Assembly (NCBI GenBank): GCA_031286225.1
Contig: JAITUQ010000014.1
Location: 1 to 36,973, forward strand
Origin: Candidatus Methanorudis spinitermitis
GTDB taxonomy: Archaea; Methanobacteriota; Methanobacteria; Methanobacteriales; Methanobacteriaceae
Direction of reading: 5' to 3'
DNA: 36,973 nucleotides
Below are positions 17,183-25,442 of the stretch, piece after piece. Numbering within the stretch: position 1 is the first letter of the stretch; the number at the start of each line of letters is the position of its first letter. Position numbers and translations under genes: made by a program. The notes beneath the pieces are model-generated. The model did no database searches and had not been told where the DNA came from. It saw only the letters and a program-made list of their open reading frames with translations.

Positions 17183-17482
17183 GGCCTATCAAACCTAGTT
17201 TTTTTATAATTAATTTCTCTTAAAACTAATATATAAATTTTGTAACTGAATAACAACTCTGTTAAGTTAAGGATTTTTTGTTATTTTTTTTAAAATCTTT
17301 TTTTTAATGTGATGGATTTTACCAAATATCTAATTTAAAAAAATAGATATTATTAAAATTAAACCTTAAATTTTGGAATTTTCCATTACAAAGATTAAAA
17401 ACATTACAGTGCAAAGATTAAACTTTAAAAAAAACTTAAAAAGTTTTTTAAGACCCCCAAATTAAATAAAGTGTATTAATCA
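17183..17482. other. Non-coding spacer
   Basis: It holds the toxin-antitoxin promoter and the 3' end of mmp2. CTTAAAAAGTTTTTTAAG near 17434-17452 is a weak palindrome that could act in termination. No gene seen. Confidence 0.5.
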
Positions 17483-18457
17483 TCATTTAGTTTTAAGAAC
17501 AGGATTTTTATCCTGATTAAAAAGAATCATTTTTTCATTTTTATGTTTTAAATAAAGCTTTTTTTCACCAATAACTTCTCCAACAACTGAAGTTGTGATT
17601 GAAACTTCTTCAAGTAATCTGATTAACTCTTCAACATTTTCTTCCTTAGCTGTTAGAACAAATCCAGCACCAGGATATGACTTAAGCCACTCCTCCCAAG
17701 ATACATTTCTATTTCTTGGAATCTTTTCAAGTTCAACAAATGCCCCAACATTTGATGATTCAAGTAACATCTCCAAGGTTCCAAGTGTTCCAGGATTACT
17801 AATATCTTTTCCTCCAGTAGCTAATCCTTTTTCAGCTATTTTACACATAGTAGCTATTTGATCTTGAACAATTTTTTCATCTTTAAAATAAGTTGTGTCC
17901 CAGTTAAGAGCAAATTTAGGATGTTGTCTTCCATCTAAATCAATAGCTACAATAACTTTATCACCAACTGTAGCTTCAAAACTGGTTATAATCTTATTTT
18001 TTTTAGCTATTCCTACTATTGCAACATCTAATGCATTATAATCTGTATCTGGGTGAAAATGACCACCAACCATTGGTACATTGAATTTCCGGCACCCTTC
18101 CTTAATTCCATTAATAAGATCATTAGCTATTTTATCATCATTTATGGATAATATATTAACCATAGCTATTGGTTTTCCACCCATAGCTGCAATATCATTT
18201 ACATTAACAAGAATTGAACAATATCCTGCCCAATATGGATCAGCATCCATTAATTTTCCCCATATCCCATCAGCAGCGAACAATATTACATTATTATTTC
18301 CAATATCAATAGCTGAAGCATCATCACCAAAATCAAGAAGAGTTTCACCAGATATATTATAAACATCTTTTAATTTATCGGTTATATCTTCAATAGATTC
18401 TTTTCTTAATATTCCTTCAAAATTTTGAAGTGAATTAACAAGTTTAGCAAGTTCCAA
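17483..18457 (-). CDS. mmp2: Methanogenesis marker protein 2 (AIR-synthase/PurM-like)
   Basis: This 324-residue protein belongs to the AIR synthase/ThiL/SelD/HypE superfamily of ATP-binding enzymes. Visible: an acidic nucleotide/metal motif FGDDAS (43-48), [20 protein letters not shown] (61-80), VNDIAAMGG (86-94), VGGHFHPD and a C-terminal [11 protein letters not shown] block. The AADGIW...WAGY signature is what I associate with marker 2, conserved in methanogens. Its substrate is unknown; relatives phosphorylate or activate small carbonyl or carboxyl compounds. The start codon is TTG at 18457, directly behind GAGGTG, an unusual but well-supported choice. It stands apart from the mmp3-mmp17 cluster, about 3.3 kb upstream of it on the same strand, with accessory genes between. 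Confidence 0.85.
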   Translation of the reverse strand: MELAKLVNSLQNFEGILRKESIEDITDKLKDVYNISGETLLDFGDDASAIDIGNNNVILFAADGIWGKLMDADPYWAGYCSILVNVNDIAAMGGKPIAMVNILSINDDKIANDLINGIKEGCRKFNVPMVGGHFHPDTDYNALDVAIVGIAKKNKIITSFEATVGDKVIVAIDLDGRQHPKFALNWDTTYFKDEKIVQDQIATMCKIAEKGLATGGKDISNPGTLGTLEMLLESSNVGAFVELEKIPRNRNVSWEEWLKSYPGAGFVLTAKEENVEELIRLLEEVSITTSVVGEVIGEKKLYLKHKNEKMILFNQDKNPVLKTK

Positions 18458-18536
18458 AGCTACACCTCAGATTTAATAAAAAATTACTATAATCTAAATC
18501 TCTTATTTTTTATAAAAAAATATCCAGCACTATATA

Positions 18537-19103
18537 CTAATTAGCAAATTTAACACCAAATAATTCACTATTTCTAGTTTTAACAGCATTAGATTCATCA
18601 ATAACCTCACTAACCTCTAGTATATTTGGAAATCCACTATTAAACCCATTCCTCCAACCATAATATTTAATTTTATATGTGCCATTAATCTTTAAATTAT
18701 TAAGGATGTCTCTTGTGTTGAATTTATCAAATAAGAGATTTTCTTCATTAACAAACCCCTCATTCTCAGTTGTTAAAAGCATTAATTGATCTGCATTATC
18801 TATTATCATCATGCCTTCAGTATTATATTTAATTCCAGGTCTAGGCTGCCATTCTTCCACAGTAATTACCTTTTCTTGAACTGATGGCAATTCATAAGCA
18901 TAATGCCAATAAACACTAACTACAGGCATCATAATAATGCCCATTAAAATAAAAGAGGATACAATGCTTAAAATAGTTAATTCTTTGCTGTTTTTCTTTT
19001 TCTTAACTATTAACCCCACAATTATAGCTACAATCAATGGAATTATTATAAACATACCAAACTGTATTAGCCATCCTTCAATCCATGTTGGCGGTACAAA
19101 CAT
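18537..19103 (-). CDS. Membrane protein of unknown function, two N-terminal TM segments
   Basis: This 188-residue protein has two hydrophobic segments, about residues 13-33 and 43-64, separated by a basic KKKKNSK loop, followed by a soluble domain of about 120 residues. That domain has the strand-rich pattern YKIKYYGWRNGFNSGFPNILEV and one NADQLMLLTTENEGF stretch. I do not recognise the family. The basic loop between the segments should be cytoplasmic, which would put the C-terminal domain outside. The ATG at 19103 has GAGGAG 12 nt upstream, a little far. It follows no operon partner closely. Confidence 0.65.
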   Translation of the reverse strand: MFVPPTWIEGWLIQFGMFIIIPLIVAIIVGLIVKKKKNSKELTILSIVSSFILMGIIMMPVVSVYWHYAYELPSVQEKVITVEEWQPRPGIKYNTEGMMIIDNADQLMLLTTENEGFVNEENLLFDKFNTRDILNNLKINGTYKIKYYGWRNGFNSGFPNILEVSEVIDESNAVKTRNSELFGVKFAN

Positions 19104-19636
19104 ACTATCTACATCTCCTCATTTAAAATGTTATTTTGCTTTGATTACTAATATTTAAAGTTTATTTTTCATAATTGCTGGTTAATAACCCATTTTCATA
19201 GTATTAAGCAGATTATCTTATATATTATACTTTTCCCATCTATTTTGTCATTAAATCTTGAGTTTAAAATCAATGTATTCTTTTGAAATATTATCTCCTA
19301 AAATTTTGTGAATTGTGATAAAATTGCATTTTATTCTTATTTAAAAAGTAACATTAGTTCCTACAAAAAAATTATTATATATTAATTATTAATTGGTCAA
19401 AATGTTTAAAAATAATAATTATAAATATAATTTTTTTAATATAATTTTGTTAATATAATTTTGTTAATATTTATTATTTTTCATATTAAATTAATATTTA
19501 TCCCTATTTTCATTATTAATAATATTTATAATTTTTATTTTATTAATTAATAGGATAATATAATTTTATTAATTAATATGATAATATAAATATGAATTTA
19601 ATAATAATTTTTAAAATACATGTCAGTACTATAACC
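19104..19636. other. Non-coding spacer, extremely AT-rich with short tandem repeats
   Basis: From about 19430 the DNA is almost only A and T. AATATAATTTTGTT is repeated in tandem near 19438-19466, and an ATTAATTAATRKGATAATATA-like unit occurs twice near 19540-19590. This looks like slippage-grown sequence. No gene seen. Confidence 0.55.
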
Positions 19637-21046
19637 TTAATCTTTTATCTTATATTTATCAGTGATATTATTTAATATATTTAAAATCTGATTTTTAAAA
19701 TTTTCAATTTTTTCAGTTTTTAAATCGTTTTTATTTAAAAGATTATCATTTTCCATATTTAAATCAATTTTTATCATATTTTTTGAATTAAATATCTTTT
19801 CAAAAATGAAATTTCCAGTTATATCATCCAAGCCAGGTTTTAATTCAATTATTATAGAGCCTTTAGCTTTAAATCCCTTTTCAACGACCTTATCTAAATC
19901 TCCATCAGTTATTCCAATAACTGGAATATTAAACCTAAAAAGAATATCTGAAGCTACAAGAGTGGTATCATCTCCAATTGTTACAACTAAGTCAGTATTT
20001 TTTAGATTATAAATATCTTCAGCTGCATGATCAATGAAAGCTATTTTTAAATAATTTTTACTTAAATCATTGCTTATCTGGAGATTTGTCTCATTATCAT
20101 TAGCTATTATTCGAGGTTTTGTAGCTGATTTTCGTAAAAGTCCAGTTTTAACAATAGCTTTATCAATATCAACTTTCCCTAACTTTTCAACCCCATGAGT
20201 TTTAATTGTTCCTCCAATGATATCAACAATAAAACCATTTTTAGCTACAATTGATAGTTTTTCACCTGTAGATTTTCCAATAACAACACCATTTAGAAAA
20301 ATATTCTCATTTGGACTTACACCATGAATATTTCTTATTTTTTTACTTTCATCTAATTGGAGAGAATCATTATTAGCTATTTTATCAGAGAAATTATTTA
20401 GTTTATTAGATAATTCTCTGGAAAAATATTTTTTTATTATAGTTTCAGGTTTTAAAACCTTTAAATTCAAAGCATTAGCTATTTCATAAGTAAAAGGACT
20501 TGATTTTTTAGTCCATTCAATTACACTACCATCATTTTCTCCAGGTCTTTCAATCTGAATAAATGTAATATTATCTTGAGATTTTTCATTTAAATTAAAA
20601 TTAGAATTATTATACATGTTATTACTATTATCATAATTATTACTATTACTATAATTATTATGAGGATTATAATTATTATTATAGTTATTATTATTAAAAC
20701 TAAGATTTAAAGATCCATAATATTTTTTTTCATTAATAAGAGATAAAAAAGAATTTTTAAAGACTTTAAACCCAAAAGTATGCCCTGTGATTGATGATTT
20801 CCCATAATTTAATAAAAAGATTATATCCACACCTTCTTGTTTAAATAGCTTAACAGATTCACTTGGTAAAAGTTTAGATGATATGTCGATGATATTTTCA
20901 AGAGAAGCATCGATAACAGCAGTTCGCCCCATGGTCCCTCCTAATCTGCATTTAACATCTCCAAACTTTTTTAGGAGATTTATAATTTTTAAAGCATAAG
21001 TAGAATCAATAATATTAGGTCCATGTACAACAATTCCAATTTTCAT
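19637..21046 (-). CDS. DUF2117-like archaeal protein with Asn-rich insertion
   Basis: This 469-residue cytoplasmic protein starts [15 protein letters not shown] and continues [16 protein letters not shown], which I associate with the methanogen DUF2117 family. A central block reads [15 protein letters not shown] ... [16 protein letters not shown], and the C-terminal half ([36 protein letters not shown]) looks like a Rossmann-type nucleotide or sugar-phosphate binding region. No catalytic residues can be named. Residues 115-153 are an Asn/Tyr/Ser-rich low-complexity insertion absent from what I expect of relatives, encoded by an AAT/TAT-type tract. The Lys/Asn-rich C-terminal 50 residues also look extended. 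ATG at 21046 behind GTGATAATCT. Function unknown. Confidence 0.7.
   Translation of the reverse strand: MKIGIVVHGPNIIDSTYALKIINLLKKFGDVKCRLGGTMGRTAVIDASLENIIDISSKLLPSESVKLFKQEGVDIIFLLNYGKSSITGHTFGFKVFKNSFLSLINEKKYYGSLNLSFNNNNYNNNYNPHNNYSNSNNYDNSNNMYNNSNFNLNEKSQDNITFIQIERPGENDGSVIEWTKKSSPFTYEIANALNLKVLKPETIIKKYFSRELSNKLNNFSDKIANNDSLQLDESKKIRNIHGVSPNENIFLNGVVIGKSTGEKLSIVAKNGFIVDIIGGTIKTHGVEKLGKVDIDKAIVKTGLLRKSATKPRIIANDNETNLQISNDLSKNYLKIAFIDHAAEDIYNLKNTDLVVTIGDDTTLVASDILFRFNIPVIGITDGDLDKVVEKGFKAKGSIIIELKPGLDDITGNFIFEKIFNSKNMIKIDLNMENDNLLNKNDLKTEKIENFKNQILNILNNITDKYKIKD
20587..20704. repeat. AT-only triplet-like tract inside a coding sequence
   Basis: A run of ATT/TAT/ATA triplets encodes the Asn-rich insertion of the DUF2117-like protein and keeps the frame. 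It has the character of a microsatellite and could vary in length in steps of three bases. Confidence 0.7.
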
Positions 21047-21213
21047 AGATTATCACTTAAATATTATTAAACAATATATAATCAAACAATATTTATAAAA
21101 AAATATTGCAAAGAATATATTTCATCAAAATTAATAATATATTTTTAAAATAATTTATAATTTAATAAAAAAATTATATTATTTTAAAATAATTAAAATA
21201 ATTTAATAGCTAT

Positions 21214-21723
21214 TTATTTCTTTGTTATAATTCTTCTTTTAAATACTTCTGAGCCGCAAACTTCACAATCATCAAATTCATAGTTATCTGGAAATTCTCT
21301 TTTGCACCCTTCACATGTTTTTTTCCAGTTATATACTCCATTTATTCCTTCAGTTAAAACACTTTCATAAGGAATATTTAAAATCTTTAAAACATTTTGC
21401 ATAGAATAGTCATCAGTTAAAACTTTAACATTTTTTCCTGAAGATTTGAAATCAATAGCTAATGATAATAATTTTTTATCAGGAAAAGAAAGCCTTAAAA
21501 TATCTCCTGAGGTGGAAATAGCTAATTCTAGATTTTTTATGGATTTTAAGTCTGGTTCTTTAATAAATAAATTGCCTTCCTTAAGTGCTTCATTAAAAAC
21601 AATTTTCGACTTAATATCTCTAATTTCCTCTGTAATTTCTGAAACTGTGAAATTAAAAGAATTTTTTGGTTCAAAGCCACCTATAAAAGCTGAAGCATCT
21701 AAAATATAATACATTTCATCCAT
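21214..21723 (-). CDS. nob1: Nob1 endoribonuclease (PIN domain plus zinc ribbon)
   Basis: This 169-residue protein matches archaeal Nob1, which trims the 3' end of 16S rRNA during small-subunit maturation. The PIN domain covers about residues 4-125, with the acidic metal-binding residues Asp9 (YILDASAFI), Glu33/Glu34, Asp83 and Asp104/Asp105 (VLTDDYSMQN). A zinc ribbon follows with Cys137, Cys140, Cys153 and Cys156 (CEGC...CEVC) and a basic C-terminal tail. Length and domain order fit archaeal Nob1. The ATG at 21723 has no obvious ribosome-binding site, and an ATG at residue 4 is an equal candidate. It is transcribed alone. Confidence 0.9.
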   Translation of the reverse strand: MDEMYYILDASAFIGGFEPKNSFNFTVSEITEEIRDIKSKIVFNEALKEGNLFIKEPDLKSIKNLELAISTSGDILRLSFPDKKLLSLAIDFKSSGKNVKVLTDDYSMQNVLKILNIPYESVLTEGINGVYNWKKTCEGCKREFPDNYEFDDCEVCGSEVFKRRIITKK

Positions 21724-22090
21724 GATAAAAATATTAACTTAAAAATTAATAAAGTTATTTAATAATTAAATAAAAATATGTAATATGAAAAAATTATTTG
21801 AAAAAGTAATAAATTTTTAAGAATTAATGAATATTGTTCAAAAAATTTAGTGAAAAATTACTGAAAATTTTAATATAAGTAGTATTATTTTAAAAAATAA
21901 TAATAAAAATAGCTATTTAAATGAAAATATAGCTGTAAAAGTGAAAAAAGTACATTTAGAAATGTTAAATTAATATTACAAAATCGAGGAAATTAATTGA
22001 ATTATAAGGTTTTTTTAAATAAAATAGGGTTTTAAAAACGAATGTTTGGAAAAACAAAGAAAAATAGCTAGTTTTGGTAGTATACATAAA

Positions 22091-22098
22091 CTTTATAA
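22091..22098 (+). promoter_or_regulatory. Candidate TATA box for the RNA at 22124
   Basis: CTTTATAA is centred about 29 bp before the first base of the outer stem (22124-22126), the spacing expected for an archaeal TATA box. A second candidate, TTATATAA (22108-22115), is too close to yield the full stem. Confidence 0.4.
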
Positions 22099-22123
22099 GT
22101 AAGAAGTTATATAATAATAATTT

Positions 22124-22213
22124 GAAGAGTAGAGTCTTTTCTTAACTCTTATTATCATTATAAAAATTGGTATTGAATCCGCCTCCAATCCAATTTTGGG
22201 CTCTACTCTCCTC
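22124..22213 (+). ncRNA. Candidate structured small RNA, two long stems with a CCGCCUCC loop
   Basis: Bases 22126-22137 pair with 22198-22209 (core GAGTAGAG/CTCTACTC, 12 pairs including G-U). Directly inside, AAAATTGG (22163-22170) pairs with CCAATTTT (22190-22197) and, after one bulged T, ATTG (22172-22175) pairs with CAAT (22186-22189). This leaves a 10-nt loop AATCCGCCTC. The 3' arms of the two stems abut, so they could stack. The segment is far richer in GC than its flanks, a usual sign of a structured RNA in an AT-rich archaeon. Loop and 3' tail (CTCCTC) are complementary to GGAGG-type ribosome-binding sites. It is not a tRNA or a known RNA I can name. The strand is inferred from the TATA-like box. 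Confidence 0.5.
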
Positions 22214-22238
22214 ACTATATTTATTCTCTTCTAAACGC

Positions 22239-22276
22239 TTATAAAAGAAGGAATATCTTTGTTTTTACTTTTATAA
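22239..22276. repeat. Inverted repeat (hairpin), 9 bp stem
   Basis: TTATAAAAG (22239-22247) pairs perfectly with CTTTTATAA (22268-22276) around a 20-nt loop. It lies between the RNA candidate and moaB and may end the former or be chance in AT-rich DNA. Confidence 0.4.
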
Positions 22277-22464
22277 TGTTTTTAAAAAAATTATTAACAG
22301 TTAAAGAATTCTTCACTTGTTTTAACTAATTTTAAATGTTTTGCATTGAAATTATAATTCATTGAAAGTTAATTATAAAAAAATGAGATTCATAAATAAA
22401 CAATAAATATGATAGAAATAAAAATAAAATAAAGAATATTTTAAAAATCAAAACAGGTGAGTAT

Positions 22465-22986
22465 ATGAAGAGTAAAACAATGGAAAAACATAGAGCAAGT
22501 TCACCTTCAAAATTATCCTGTGGAGTAATCACACTTAGTGATAGTAAGTATGAAGATTCAAAAAAAGGTGAAAATACTGATGAATCTGGTGAATTAATAA
22601 TACAAACAATTGAAGAAAAATATTCTTTAGATAGCTATTGTATAATTCCTGATGAGGTAAAATTGCTACTTTCAGCTATTGAAAAAATGATAGATAAAAA
22701 AATAGATGTTATATTCACAACTGGTGGAACAGGTATTGGAAGTCGTGACATAACTATTGAAACATTAACCCCTCTTTTTGAAAAAGAATTAACAGGATTT
22801 GGAGAAATATTTAGGAGAGAAACTTACCATACATTAGGTTCTGGAGCCATTCTTTCAAGAGCTACTGCTGGAGTTTATAGGAAAACACTGATTTTTGCAA
22901 TGCCAGGTTCGCCAAATGCAGTAAAATTAGGATTAAGTATAATTATTGATGAGTTAAATCACCTAGTTAAACATTTAAAAGAATAA
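22465..22986 (+). CDS. moaB: Molybdopterin adenylyltransferase family (MoaB/MogA)
   Basis: This 173-residue protein has the MoaB/MogA fold: CGVITLSDSKYED (19-31) at the N-terminus, IFTTGGTGIGSRD (83-95, pterin-phosphate binding) and FAMPGSPNAVKLG (145-157). The family adenylylates molybdopterin before metal insertion. In hydrogenotrophic methanogens the cofactor, with Mo or W, serves formylmethanofuran dehydrogenase (and formate dehydrogenase where present). ATG at 22465 follows AGGTGAGTAT. It is monocistronic here; no other moa or moe gene is in view. The first 17 residues are Lys/Ser-rich and probably flexible. Confidence 0.92.
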   Translation: MKSKTMEKHRASSPSKLSCGVITLSDSKYEDSKKGENTDESGELIIQTIEEKYSLDSYCIIPDEVKLLLSAIEKMIDKKIDVIFTTGGTGIGSRDITIETLTPLFEKELTGFGEIFRRETYHTLGSGAILSRATAGVYRKTLIFAMPGSPNAVKLGLSIIIDELNHLVKHLKE

Positions 22987-23210
22987 ATATTCTCATATCT
23001 AAAATTAATGAAATAATTGAAAAATAAAAAAAGAATATTACCCAACATTGTTAAATGCATATAATTAAGGGAAGTAAACTTTCAAATGAGAAATAAAAAT
23101 CATAAATAAGAAATAAAGTTTACAAAATCTCTATTTTTTTATTTTTGAAATTCTGTAGCTATATTTTCCCATGAAATTAAAAAAAAAGAATATATTTTTA
23201 AATCTTATAA

Positions 23211-23591
23211 TTATTTCTTTGTTACTTTTTTCCAGTGAGCATATGTATTAACACTAGTTTTTAAGGGGACAGAATTCTTGGTTATCTTCATTCCTCCTAC
23301 CTTACTACTGTACCATCCTAAAAATTTATAACCTGAACGTTTAGGAGTTATAGTAGGAAGTTTTCCTAACTTGGTATTCGTTTTACCATAAGTTGTTATT
23401 GTCTTTTTTGATCCGAACTTGCCTCCATTAGCATTCCAGGTTATCTTACATTTTACAGATTTTTCTTTAGATTCAACACTATAAGTTTTAGTTTTACTAT
23501 TATTTGAGTCTACTGTTGCGTTTATAGGTGCTATAATACCAGCTATAGCTACTAAGAACAACAATAATACAATTATTTTTTTAATTTTCAT
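23211..23591 (-). CDS. Small secreted protein with one InlB B-repeat
   Basis: The protein has 126 residues from the ATG at 23591, which has AGGAGGG 8 nt upstream (plus-strand 23600-23606); a longer start at 23612 would put that site inside the gene. The signal peptide (MKIKKIIVLLLFLVAIAGII, cut near INA) resembles that of the protein at 14531-14998. The mature part is one Listeria-Bacteroides repeat: ITWNANGGKFGSKKTI, ITPKRSGYKFLGWYSSKVGG, then VNTYAHWKKVTKK at the end. It lacks the C-terminal domain of the relative at 15607-16374, so it is a minimal one-repeat secreted protein. Surface or secreted role inferred. Confidence 0.82.
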   Translation of the reverse strand: MKIKKIIVLLLFLVAIAGIIAPINATVDSNNSKTKTYSVESKEKSVKCKITWNANGGKFGSKKTITTYGKTNTKLGKLPTITPKRSGYKFLGWYSSKVGGMKITKNSVPLKTSVNTYAHWKKVTKK

Positions 23592-23812
23592 TATTATATC
23601 CCTCCTATTCACACATCCTTAATCATATAATAATATATATAATACTTATATGTAATAAATAGTTGTATATTATGAATAGAAGTTCATGGATAAATAAATT
23701 TTCTATTCTTATTAATACAATTTATTTTATATCAACTGACAGATTTTGTTGATAAAAAATAGCAAAATTCCAACTTTAAACTAGATAAACAAGAAATAGC
23801 TATATATATAAG

Positions 23813-24346
23813 TTAATTAGATTTTTTAAATTCACTTACCTGTATTAAAGGTTCCAATTTTAAATTTTTTTCTTTAAAATTATCAATAGCTCCTTCTTCT
23901 CTATCGACGACGACAAAAGCTCTTTTTACAATTCCTCCATTTTTTTCAATAGCTTCAATAGCTTTTAAAAGAGAATTTCCTGTTGTGGTAACATCTTCAA
24001 CAAGAATTACATTATCTCCCCTATTTAGCTGACCTTCAATTAATTTTGAGGTCCCATAATCTTTTTTTTCTTTTCTTATCATGAGCAGTGGAATATCAGC
24101 TTTTAAAGAAATAGCTGTAGCTATTGGAACTGCGCCAAGAGCAGGTCCTGCAACTTTATCAATAGATTCATCTTTAATTTTTTCAAAAATAAGTTTAGCT
24201 ATTGTTTTGAGTATTTCAACATCAGTAATAGCTTTTTTCATGTCAATATAATAATCACTTTCTTTTCCAGAAGATAAGATAAATTTACCCCTTTTGAAAA
24301 CCTTATTTTCTTGTAAAATATCTATTAAATAATCTCTCAAATCCAT
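23813..24346 (-). CDS. pyrE: Orotate phosphoribosyltransferase
   Basis: This 177-residue protein transfers orotate to PRPP in pyrimidine synthesis. The PRPP-binding loop [13 protein letters not shown] (113-125) is textbook, with the flexible-loop Lys residues in [15 protein letters not shown] (91-105), and [20 protein letters not shown] (22-41) at the N-terminus is typical of OPRT. Length fits archaeal PyrE. It is separated by 102 bp from the PRC-barrel gene in the same direction, so co-transcription is possible but not evident. No other pyr gene is nearby. The call is firm. Confidence 0.95.
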   Translation of the reverse strand: MDLRDYLIDILQENKVFKRGKFILSSGKESDYYIDMKKAITDVEILKTIAKLIFEKIKDESIDKVAGPALGAVPIATAISLKADIPLLMIRKEKKDYGTSKLIEGQLNRGDNVILVEDVTTTGNSLLKAIEAIEKNGGIVKRAFVVVDREEGAIDNFKEKNLKLEPLIQVSEFKKSN

Positions 24347-24448
24347 TTTAAAAATACAACCTATAAAACTATGAAATATAGTATGTATAAACCCATTTTA
24401 TTAAAAAATTCATTTCATAAAATATAATCATAAAACCAAAGCAAAAAC

Positions 24449-24694
24449 TTATAAAAATTCATTTTCAAAAGAATCTCTTAAAATAATTTTATCTCCAATA
24501 CTTCTAATTAAATCAAATGGAATAACATTTTCTCCTTTAGAAATATTTAAAGTTTCTGAAATACTTCCTTTTTTCAAAATTAAAGCTTCAATAACCTGAG
24601 TATCTGGATCAAATTCAATATCAGAAACTTTCCCTACAACAAATGCATCTTTGTTTAATACTTCTTTTCCAATAAGTTCTTTAACAAATTTCAT
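24449..24694 (-). CDS. PRC-barrel domain protein
   Basis: This 81-residue protein is one PRC-barrel: VKELIGKEVLNKDAFVVGKV, SDIEFDPDTQVIEALIL, then NVIPFDLIRSIGDKIIL. Such small proteins are common in methanogens and relatives (RimM-like, photosynthetic reaction-centre H-like) and are thought to bind RNA or proteins; no specific role is known. Start: ATG at 24694 behind AGAAGGAATAAAC. It precedes pyrE on the same strand. Confidence 0.88.
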   Translation of the reverse strand: MKFVKELIGKEVLNKDAFVVGKVSDIEFDPDTQVIEALILKKGSISETLNISKGENVIPFDLIRSIGDKIILRDSFENEFL

Positions 24695-25274
24695 AGTTTA
24701 TTCCTTCTTTTAATATTTATATGAAATCATGCCTCTTAGCTATTTTATTTCAAATACATTATATTTATTGTATTAATTTGAAGATATTTAAGCATATGTT
24801 TAACATTAGATAAAGAGATAAAAATAGCTAAGTATATAGTTTATTTCTCTTTATTTACCTGATAGAAAACTTTAAAAATAATTTTTGTTTTTTAAATATT
24901 TAATTATTATTATTTTTAAATAATAGTTAATAAATCAGTTAAGATAGAAAAATAGCTATTAATTTGTTGAATAAATGCAATTGATTAATAAAAAGCTTGT
25001 AAAATTATAAAAACTATTGAAAATTCATTAATTAATGATCAAAACTATAACAATTAAAAAAAAAAATACAAATATATTGAAAAATTAAATAAATCTTAAA
25101 AAAAAAAAATAATTAAAAAAAAATAGGGAAATAGCTAAATAAATTTGAAATTAAAGAATTAGCTAATTATTATATATAATCATTGTTTAAATTAGCTAGT
25201 TCTTAGGGTAAAATAGTCACCATTTCTAAATTAACTATTTATCATTGATAAAACAGTTATCATCTCTAAATTAA
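24695..25274. other. Non-coding spacer rich in TAGCTA sites
   Basis: No gene seen. This spacer carries about six TAGCTA palindromes (near 24737, 24827, 24953, 25130, 25160 and 25192), the densest intergenic cluster in the window. It lies between the symporter pair and the PRC-barrel gene. Confidence 0.55.
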
Positions 25275-25409
25275 CTACTCTTCATCAATAAAACCATCAT
25301 CATCCCCTTTATTCCAATTTATAATTCCATAAATTACGCATAAAAGAGTAGACAATATAACAAGCAAATAACCACTTAAAACCCATGGATCAGGTATTCC
25401 TAAAATCAT
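25275..25409 (-). CDS. Symporter small accessory protein, 44 residues
   Basis: This very short gene, on the same strand and 33 bp after the symporter stop, encodes MILGIPDPWVLSGYLLVILS and on to NWNKGDDDGFIDEE. It has one membrane segment (about residues 9-30) flanked by a conserved DPW and an NWNKGD motif, then an acidic tail. I associate this pattern with the small accessory proteins encoded next to sodium:solute symporters in archaea and bacteria. AAGGTG lies 6 nt before the ATG. It probably binds the symporter in the membrane; this is inferred from the shared operon and from the family. Confidence 0.85.
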   Translation of the reverse strand: MILGIPDPWVLSGYLLVILSTLLCVIYGIINWNKGDDDGFIDEE

Positions 25410-25442
25410 TTTTACACCTTTTTAAATATAATATCTATTTAA

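Larger units (their letters stand above)
21724..22464. other. Spacer containing a candidate structured RNA
   Basis: This spacer separates nob1 (minus) from moaB (plus). Apart from the two-stem RNA candidate (22124-22213), its possible TATA box and a second small hairpin (22239-22276), I see no gene. It contains three TAGCTA or near-TAGCTA sites. Confidence 0.6.

Noticed and set aside
22124..22213. tRNA on either strand
   Set aside because: The stems are 12 bp with a 10-nt loop and no cloverleaf, anticodon arm or T-loop.
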